A stretch of 64,000 nt of DNA from Furcasterigmium furcatum (lineage: Eukaryota; Ascomycota; Sordariomycetes; Glomerellales; Plectosphaerellaceae), in the NCBI GenBank assembly GCA_001599815.1, contig BCIA01000005.1, positions 2,860,472-2,924,471 on the forward strand, written 5' to 3'. Positions 57,560 through 64,000 of the stretch are shown in pieces (positions within the stretch are counted from its first letter, which is position 1; each line of letters starts with the position of its first letter). A program made the translations under genes and the position numbers. The notes beneath the pieces were generated by a model. That model did no database searches and was not told where the DNA came from. It saw nothing but the letters and a program-made list of their open reading frames with translations.

Positions 57560-60528
57560 ATGGACGTCGAAATGGGGTCGTCCGACGGCACGGCGCAGAA
57601 CCAGCGATCCGGCTCTCCATCTGTGCCGCCATCCTCGAGTCAAGCGCAAGGCCAGGTTGCCGGTGCGATCGCCGGCAGCACGTCGACGACCAACACCGCT
57701 GGCCAGATGAGCTTCAGGAGGTACGTATGCGCATCTCATGTCCCTGCCTTTCCGGGTCACCCGAGACCGCGTGTGATCAGACGGGCGGTATGTACTGACG
57801 AGACAATACAACCAACAGACAGCGCGCCTCCCGAGCATGTGAGGTACGTGGAGCTGGCTCGAGGACCCTATCCCCTCGTGGTCCCAGTCGCGCGCCCGCG
57901 CGCTGGACCGCAGAGCTTGCTTTGCTCGTCTGAGCCGAGGCATCTCGAGCTCCCCGCCATCACGCCCAGAGAATACGCACAACACTCCCTGCCTCCCTCC
58001 CCGCTTGCTTGATCTCCATCACGTCCCGATTGTTTTCGCTAACACGGCAGCATCCCTCTAGACCTGCCACGCCAGAAAGGTATGATCCGCCCTTGCGCTC
58101 TTAGATAGCTGTCCGTCTGACACTCGAACCCAGGTTCGGTGTGATGCCGCGAGCCTTGGCGTACCTTGCACCAACTGCGTCGCGTTCCAGATCGAATGTC
58201 GCATCCCCTCCCCGAAGCGAAAGAAGGGCCAGTCCTCCAACTCCAGAGACTCCGACAGGTTTGCCCTTCCCCGAGGTCTCTTTAACGTGCAAGCGAGCTG
58301 GATTGACCATGCCACAGCGAGAAGGGGGAAACGTCGCTCAGCAATGCACCGGCCCCAAGCATTCCTGCCCCGGCATCAACCACCTCGTCCGAACAACCGT
58401 CTCCCAGAGCAGCTGCACCCAGCGCCGGCCCAAATCCTTACACTCCGCGATCGACAAACCCCTACCACACGTCCGATGGCACACCACCGGTCAGCCTGAC
58501 CGAATCGCAAGCGAGAAAGCAGGAGATCGATGGTGGCACCTACGCCAACCTGGTCATGAAGCCCAAGTTCACCCGAGCTCCGATCACCGATGCAGGCCGG
58601 GTCGCATACCTGGGTGAATCCTCAAACCTTGCTCTTCTGGTTCACGATCGGCAGGGCACATCTGATGTTGTCCACTATCCACTCCCGGAGAATGTACGGG
58701 GGTCGAGAGCGAGACTCACCGAGCTCGACAATGTCGAGATTGACATCCTCCACCAGCGCGGCGCCTTCCTCCTCCCTCCTCGGACGCTATGTGACGAGTT
58801 GATCGACTCGTACTTCAAATGGGTGCACCCCATTATGCCGGTCATCAACCGCACTAGGTTCATGAGGCAGTACCGCGACCCGAAGAACCCGCCATCCCTG
58901 CTGCTCTTGCAGGCCGTCCTTCTTGCTGGTTCCCGAGTTTGTACAAACCCGCAGCTCATGGACGCGAACGGCTCAACGACTCCGGCGGCCCTAACCTTCT
59001 ACAAGCGGGCCAAGGCTCTTTTTGACGCGAATTATGAAGACGACAGGGTCACCATCGTTCAATCTCTCTTGCTCATGGGATGGTACTGGGAGGGCCCGGA
59101 AGACGTGACCAAGAACGTCTTCTATTGGAGCCGCGTGGCCATCATCGTCGCGCAAGGCTCTGGAATGCATCGTAGCGTCGAGCAGTCACAGCTGAATCGG
59201 TCAGACAAGCGCCTGTGGAAGAGAATATGGTGGACACTGTTCACACGCGACCGTTCAGTGGCAGTCGCCCTTGGCCGGCCAGTGAACATCAATCTCGACG
59301 ACTCAGACGTGGAGATGCTCACTGAGGATGACTTCATTGAGGATGAGGTCGACCGGACCAGCGAGTACCCTCCGGACCCCATCCACGTCCAGTTCTTCAT
59401 GCAGTACGTCAAGCTCTGTGAAATCATGGGGCTGGTTCTGTCGCAACAATACTCCGTGGCATCCAAGGGTCGACAACGCAATGCCATTGATCTGACTCAT
59501 AGTGATATGGCCTTGGCAGACTGGCTCCAAAACTGCCCGAAGCTGGTTTACTGGGAGGTCGCCCGCCATCACTTCTGGTCCGCGCTGCTGCACTCCAACT
59601 ACTACACCACGTTATGCCTGCTGCACCGAGCACACATGCCGCCGAACGGCGCCACAACACGCTTCCCGGACGACTCGCCATACCCCTCACGCAACATCGC
59701 CTTTCAGGCAGCAGCCATGATCACCTCAATCATTGAAAACCTCGCTGCCCACAAGGAGCTGCGGTACTGTCCGGCGTTCGTTGTGTACAGCTTGTTTTCG
59801 GCGCTGATCATGCACGTTTATCAAATGCGGTCGCCTGTTCCGTCGATCCAGCAAGTCACGCAAGACAGGATGCGAACGTGCATGGCGGCGCTGAAGGAGG
59901 TCTCACGGGTCTGGTTGGTCGGCAAAATGGTCTACACTTTGTTTGAATCCATCATTGGGAACAAGGTCCTCGAAGAGAGGCTGCAAAAAGCTGCTGGGAA
60001 GAGGCACAGGAAGGCCCAGATGAGCCTGAACCAACTCGAGCAGCAGCAACAGCAGCAGCAGCGGTCGGAGTTGGCAAAGCGCAAGTACGATGATATGGCT
60101 ATTGACTTCAGCGTCAACACCCCAACACCCCAGGAATCGTATGAACGGTCGAGACCGCAAACGCCCAGTGTTTCCAGAGATGGAAACATGCCGCCTCCGA
60201 TGGCATCGCCAGGCCATCGGCCGAGCCATGATACCTTCATGGGCGGCTCTTCGTCTCGGCCTCAGACGAGACCAGCCACGCCATTCAATCCGTCCTTCTC
60301 CGTTCCGGCCACTCCACCAGATCTTTACCTCGTCACGCGGAACTCGCCCAACTTGTCTCAGTCCTTATGGGAGAACTTCCAGCCGGACCAGCTCTTCCCC
60401 GACGCCTCAGGCATGCCAGCTGTTCCCCAGATGTCGCCCTCCCAGAATCAACATGGTCTCGACCAACCGGTCCTTCCACAGCTGAACAATCACCACATGC
60501 AGCAAGGATCGATGCAACAACCACAACC

Positions 60529-60569
<41 letters not shown>

Positions 60570-60933
60570 CTATGCAGTCAGTGTACGGAAATCGGTCATC
60601 GGCCAAACAAGGCCCGGAGGGCAGTCCTTTGGAAGGGCAGAATATGCTGCATAATATCCCTAACTTTCAGCAGCCAGGCAGTCTCTGGCAACCCAACTTT
60701 GATGGCCTGTTACCCGATGGACAGAGCCCAAGCGATAGTTGGAGCTCTGGGTCCGCTCAGGGCCAGCCTGTGCCAAACACTTTGAACGTCGAGGATTGGT
60801 ATGTGCTGGCAATGGTGACATGCGCTGCCCAAGTCGCTCACTAACAACGTCCTACAGGTTTCAGTTCTTCGGCATTAACAATGGCGACCTGGCCAACTTG
60901 AATCTTGATCTTGGTCAACCCCAACATCAATGA
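57560..60933 (+). CDS. Zn2Cys6 transcription factor, CTF1-beta / Far-like
   Basis: Six exons (57560-57720, 57819-57843, 58062-58079, 58134-58258, 58318-60798, 60858-60933) give 961 residues. The zinc cluster is Cys 61, 64, 71, 80, 83 and 90 (CETCHARKVRC .. PCTNCVAFQIEC) and followed by a basic PKRKKG. Exon three is only 18 nt and encodes TCHARK. The fungal-specific regulatory domain follows (SYFKWVHPIMPVINRTRFM, WKRIWWTLFTRDRSVAVALGRPVNI). The tail has two glutamine tracts and ends NVEDWFQFFGINNGD, typical of cutinase transcription factor 1-beta and the FarA/FarB regulators that switch on fatty-acid and cutin use. The overall fit is good, though which paralogue it is cannot be settled. Peroxisomal and mitochondrial genes would be expected targets. 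Confidence 0.9.
60030..60062 (+). repeat. CAG-rich tract encoding polyglutamine 1
   Basis: A CAG/CAA run encodes about eight to nine glutamines directly before RSELAKRK in the zinc-cluster regulator. It is likely to vary in length among strains. Confidence 0.8.
60528..60568 (+). repeat. CAG tract encoding polyglutamine 2
   Basis: An almost pure CAG run encodes about a dozen glutamines within a Gln/Pro-rich, probably activating, segment near the C-terminus of the zinc-cluster regulator. Confidence 0.85.
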
Positions 60934-61287
60934 ATCATCCAGTGACGTGGCAATGACTAGGCACCGGATCGGCCATCTCGGTAGACTGGTCGTGTTGGTA
61001 GTCCTCGGGCTTGAAGTGTTCGTTCGTGCGAAAGCAGCGGCTGGGAGCATTCGCATGATGGGAAATTTGTTTTCACTGGAGATGCAAATCTCACGGGAGG
61101 GCATTTTCTGTTTAGATATTAGGCTACATAGGAAGTCGCCAGCCATGCGCGCTCAACGCCTCGAATGCCCAAGTATAAAAAAGTGTAGTCAAAAAGCAAC
61201 ATGGGGCCAAGGGTTCATTCACCCTTGGGCCCTTTCCCCTTCCTGTTCAAGGTCGGAATGGAAATGCCCAGACCCCGACCCCTTCAT
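60934..61287. other. Convergent 3' flanks
   Basis: These 354 bases separate the stop codons of the regulator gene and the LysM gene. Nothing else is seen. Confidence 0.45.
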
Positions 61288-63231
61288 CTACTCTGCCTTG
61301 CGGCCTTTGGTGGCGCCCCCTCCACTGCGTCCCCGAGCTGTGTTGCCCCCCATGCCTACCCAACCTGTTGATGACGAAGCTGGCCCCATGTGATCAAGGG
61401 GGGGCTCCCTTCCGACACCTGCGCCGCCACTGGTAAGGAGACCGAACGGCCTCCCGTCGTCGCTGTTTGTGTCCTCGAGCTCTATCAGGTCTGATGGAGC
61501 ATGAGTTTGCCCCTGAGACCGGCCCATCATGCCGCTTCCCCTCTTGGGCGTACTTGGTCGCCTCGCGAATGCTCCCCGTAGCCATGTTTCCACCTGCGCA
61601 GCGGCTTTATCCAGGCCGGAACCCTGCCTCGAGCTCGCGGCCAGGTCTTGGCCCTCATCGAAAGGGCTCTCAACAAGAGCGGCAGCGTCCGACTCCTGTG
61701 CCTGTTTGTTGAATCCAAAATGGGCAGATTCCGAGCCCATGACAGATATGGAAGGCACATATTCGTCAATGGCGATGCCGGGAAGGTGACGCTTTGCCCA
61801 TGTGTTAAGATAGTCCTTCTCCGGACCAGGGGCGCGAACATTCCTTCCCATGGACCCTACGCCGCCTGGTCGTCGCATCCATGCAGGGCGATTATCAGCA
61901 CCGCCACTGCCAACTCGACTCCTGCTGGATGTGGGAGTCGAGCGTCCTGGTGTTCCGGGCTGTCCGAAGCGGCTGCTCATGAAGCTCTGCCGTCTAGAAG
62001 ACAGGCCGCCGCTCTCGTGCTCGGGGCTATCCGTATGCCCTTCAGCGACGGCTGATGTGTCCAGAGATTGTCGAGGAGTCGAGACAGTTGACGTTGTGTG
62101 TAGGCTCTTCTTCCTCCTCGGAGGAAAATAGCCCATTGCCTTTCTCGATACCCTCGCTATCTCCACAGGCTGTGAGAAGGAGTCGAGGCTGCACCATCGC
62201 ACGTGCTCCCATGGCCTGTCGTCTCCTTGCAGACCGGTTCGGGTTGACTCGGTTCTAGACAGACTGAAGAAGTCGCCGTCAGGGGCAATCTCCTCCTGTC
62301 TTTTGCTGCTTGGTGCATTTGGTGTAGGGGCTAGGTAATCCACACTTCCTCCAACGAGATGCGACGGTGGCTCCGATGCCCGACCTTTGACCTCACAGAA
62401 GTCCACCGGTAATGCGAGCCATTTACGCGCCTGTATGTCCTTAGACCACAAGCCATTCAGTCTCCGAAATGGATCTTCCCTGCACCTATACCTGAGGACA
62501 ATGCCGGCATACGTGTCATGTGGCTGGACGTGGTGTATGTAGACAAGTTGATCAGGAGCGGCTTCCCGTTGCCCGGCGCTTGAGCTCAAGTCGTCTGATG
62601 TACGCCTCTTGTATTTTCCGGTGATGTCGAGGCCACCATTAACGCCTTCATGGCTTTCAAGAACACTTGCCGTTCGGGCGGCTCGCAACGCGGCCTGGCG
62701 CTCGGCCAAGGCCCCTGCCCCTATGTCGTTGGCCACAGGCCGAGAGTCGGGGGGCGACGGGCCCCATTCAGGGGCCTTTCGTGATCGAGAACCATGCGAT
62801 TCGTTGGATGACAGTTTCCCCCGGCTATTCCAGCTCGCGGCGTAATCACCTTCGCCGGAGATGAGTGATGATGCGAAACCTTGCAACGATGTCCAGCTCT
62901 GCGTCAAGGAGCTCTCCAGGAGCCCAAGTGCATTGTTCGACTCAACGCCCTTCCCGCCTCTGCCGATGGGTGGATTGCTTGCTGATCTCGGTTCCTGGTC
63001 ACGGAAGGCGTTGGTGGCGGGCAGCGGGCTTGGGATTCGACTCGGAGCAGCACTGAAGCTGGAGAACAGGGAGGAAGAACTCTTGGCGGCAGACAGCCCA
63101 CCTGCTGCGTCAGGATCGGTGCTACCGAGGCGTCGGTTACGTGGACGAACAGCACTCGAGTCTGCATCGTGGCCAGCAGGCAGAAGGGCCGAGGAGCCAA
63201 GCCGCGAGGTCGATTGGGGAGGGTCTGTCAT
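61288..63231 (-). CDS. LysM-domain protein without signal peptide
   Basis: A single exon encodes 647 residues. One LysM-like module lies at about residues 230-276 (VYIHHVQPHDTYAGIVLRYRC .. FRRLNGLWS .. WLALPV). The rest is Ser/Arg/Pro-rich and probably disordered, with AALDKAAAQ-type helix near the C-terminus (QVETWLRGAFARR). There is no signal peptide or membrane span, so it is unlike secreted LysM effectors that bind chitin. Intracellular LysM proteins are found widely in fungi, but their role is unclear. The frame runs upstream to a GTG at 63270; the first ATG, at 63231 (MTDPPQ), was chosen. Confidence 0.85.
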   Translation of the reverse strand: MTDPPQSTSRLGSSALLPAGHDADSSAVRPRNRRLGSTDPDAAGGLSAAKSSSSLFSSFSAAPSRIPSPLPATNAFRDQEPRSASNPPIGRGGKGVESNNALGLLESSLTQSWTSLQGFASSLISGEGDYAASWNSRGKLSSNESHGSRSRKAPEWGPSPPDSRPVANDIGAGALAERQAALRAARTASVLESHEGVNGGLDITGKYKRRTSDDLSSSAGQREAAPDQLVYIHHVQPHDTYAGIVLRYRCREDPFRRLNGLWSKDIQARKWLALPVDFCEVKGRASEPPSHLVGGSVDYLAPTPNAPSSKRQEEIAPDGDFFSLSRTESTRTGLQGDDRPWEHVRWCSLDSFSQPVEIARVSRKAMGYFPPRRKKSLHTTSTVSTPRQSLDTSAVAEGHTDSPEHESGGLSSRRQSFMSSRFGQPGTPGRSTPTSSRSRVGSGGADNRPAWMRRPGGVGSMGRNVRAPGPEKDYLNTWAKRHLPGIAIDEYVPSISVMGSESAHFGFNKQAQESDAAALVESPFDEGQDLAASSRQGSGLDKAAAQVETWLRGAFARRPSTPKRGSGMMGRSQGQTHAPSDLIELEDTNSDDGRPFGLLTSGGAGVGREPPLDHMGPASSSTGWVGMGGNTARGRSGGGATKGRKAE

Positions 63232-64000
63232 GATGACAGCGAACCCAGAGCAGAAATCAAGGGCCGCCACTCAGGGCATCAGCAAAGAGGGCGTCTTCGA
63301 TTGCTTGGGAGAGGTAATGGGATCATCGGGGTTGTTCTCGTGGTCTATCGTCGTGGCAGGATCGAGGCACAAGGAGTCGACTCGGGGTTGGCGGCGTATG
63401 GCGGAGCGCGATGGTCCTTCGGGGCGAGTTCACGAAGGCCAGGCCTCGCAACGGCAGCTGGATTGGCGTATCGGATATGGTGCCTCCCCCGGATGTGAAA
63501 GTCTTGAGAGGGCACGTCGCGAGAAGCACAGTATTATCTGTCGTAACAGGTAGACAGGTGGACGAGGGTTGGGACAGGGGCCATGGGCTACAGTGCTTGG
63601 ACAATATGACACCTGGGTGGATACCCTACCTCTGGACGCACCCCGAAGAGGCGTGGGCGGCACCCGTGGGGGGGGGGGGGGCTACTTTGCAGAAAGGCCC
63701 CCAGGTGGGCGCCACGCACTCCGCTTGCGACAGCCTCCGGACTTATGAAAACGCGCCCCTTGCGGACCCCCCTCGGCGAGGCACTGGGCTCCTATGTCGT
63801 CATTTGCACTCAAATTGGTGCTTGAACCCCCCAGGTTGGAGAAGGATGGAACAGTCAGTTTTTAGCCGTCACCAAGCAGGCAGTTGACTTGACCATTACC
63901 GAGCTTCCACGTCCATCCCTTTTCATTGCGATCACGAAGCAACGCCCAACTGCGGCAGCAAGCACCGCACACGAACCTACGACGTTTGCTCTCGATATGT
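63232..64000. other. Terminal intergenic region
   Basis: This is the promoter side of the LysM gene and the window edge. It contains a run of 14 G at 63668-63681. Frames present show no family resemblance. Confidence 0.45.

Noticed and set aside
63411..63887. 158-residue plus-strand frame at the right end
   Set aside because: It crosses a 14-G homopolymer, resembles nothing known and lies upstream of the LysM gene on the opposite strand.
1..64000. tRNA, rRNA, CRISPR or biosynthetic cluster
   Set aside because: I found no convincing T-loop/acceptor pairing, no regularly spaced short repeats of CRISPR type and no polyketide or peptide synthetase signatures.

Overview
The window is nuclear DNA of a filamentous ascomycete (Pezizomycotina), probably a Sordariomycete. 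Genes are compact and carry short introns (about 40-140 nt) with GTAAGT/GTATGT-type donors. They encode typical fungal proteins: a zinc-cluster regulator of the cutinase/fatty-acid type, Csm1/Pcs1, Rsc8/Swi3, Mcd4 and Bst1. The left end is an AT-rich tract with the marks of repeat-induced point mutation (RIP). I cannot name the species.

Layout. Positions 1-2880 are gene-free, RIP-like AT-rich DNA with degenerate direct and tandem repeats. From about 2900 base composition returns to normal, and 22 protein-coding genes follow at about one per 2.8 kb: an unrecognised protein (3397), a four-domain RNA-repair-like protein (5113), Exo70 (minus, 9111), a class III aminotransferase (minus, 11695), Mcm3 (14337), a PfkB/Mak32-like protein (minus, 17447), cyclase-associated protein CAP (19786), carnitine acetyltransferase (minus, 22037), the SWIRM/SANT subunit Rsc8/Swi3 (minus, 25340), ETF alpha (28118), adrenodoxin reductase Arh1 (minus, 29358), a fungal membrane protein (31744), Pms1 (minus, 33806), GPI inositol deacylase Bst1 (38077), a nodulin-like MFS transporter (minus, 42335), Serinc/Tms1 (45015), cystathionine beta-lyase (minus, 46916), Msp1 (minus, 48972), Csm1/Pcs1 (50901), Mcd4 (53027), a CTF1-beta/Far-like zinc-cluster regulator (57560) and a LysM protein without a signal peptide (minus, 61288).

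Most genes are unrelated housekeeping functions, and I see no secondary-metabolite cluster. Loose themes are mitochondrial and peroxisomal acyl/electron metabolism (carnitine acetyltransferase, ETF alpha, Arh1 at 22-31 kb; the CTF1-beta-like regulator at 57 kb belongs to a family controlling fatty-acid use), GPI-anchor processing (Bst1 and Mcd4) and genome maintenance (Mcm3, Pms1, Csm1, Rsc8).

The gene models join exons by hand: splice sites were chosen so that frame and conserved family motifs are kept. The most notable observations are the 2H + EEP + nucleotidyltransferase + MJ1316 protein, an upstream exon that gives the carnitine acetyltransferase a likely mitochondrial presequence in addition to its peroxisomal AKL tail, an 18-nt microexon inside a Zn2Cys6 motif, two GC-AG introns, and an MCB-box cluster in front of mcm3. 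No tRNA, rRNA or CRISPR feature was found.
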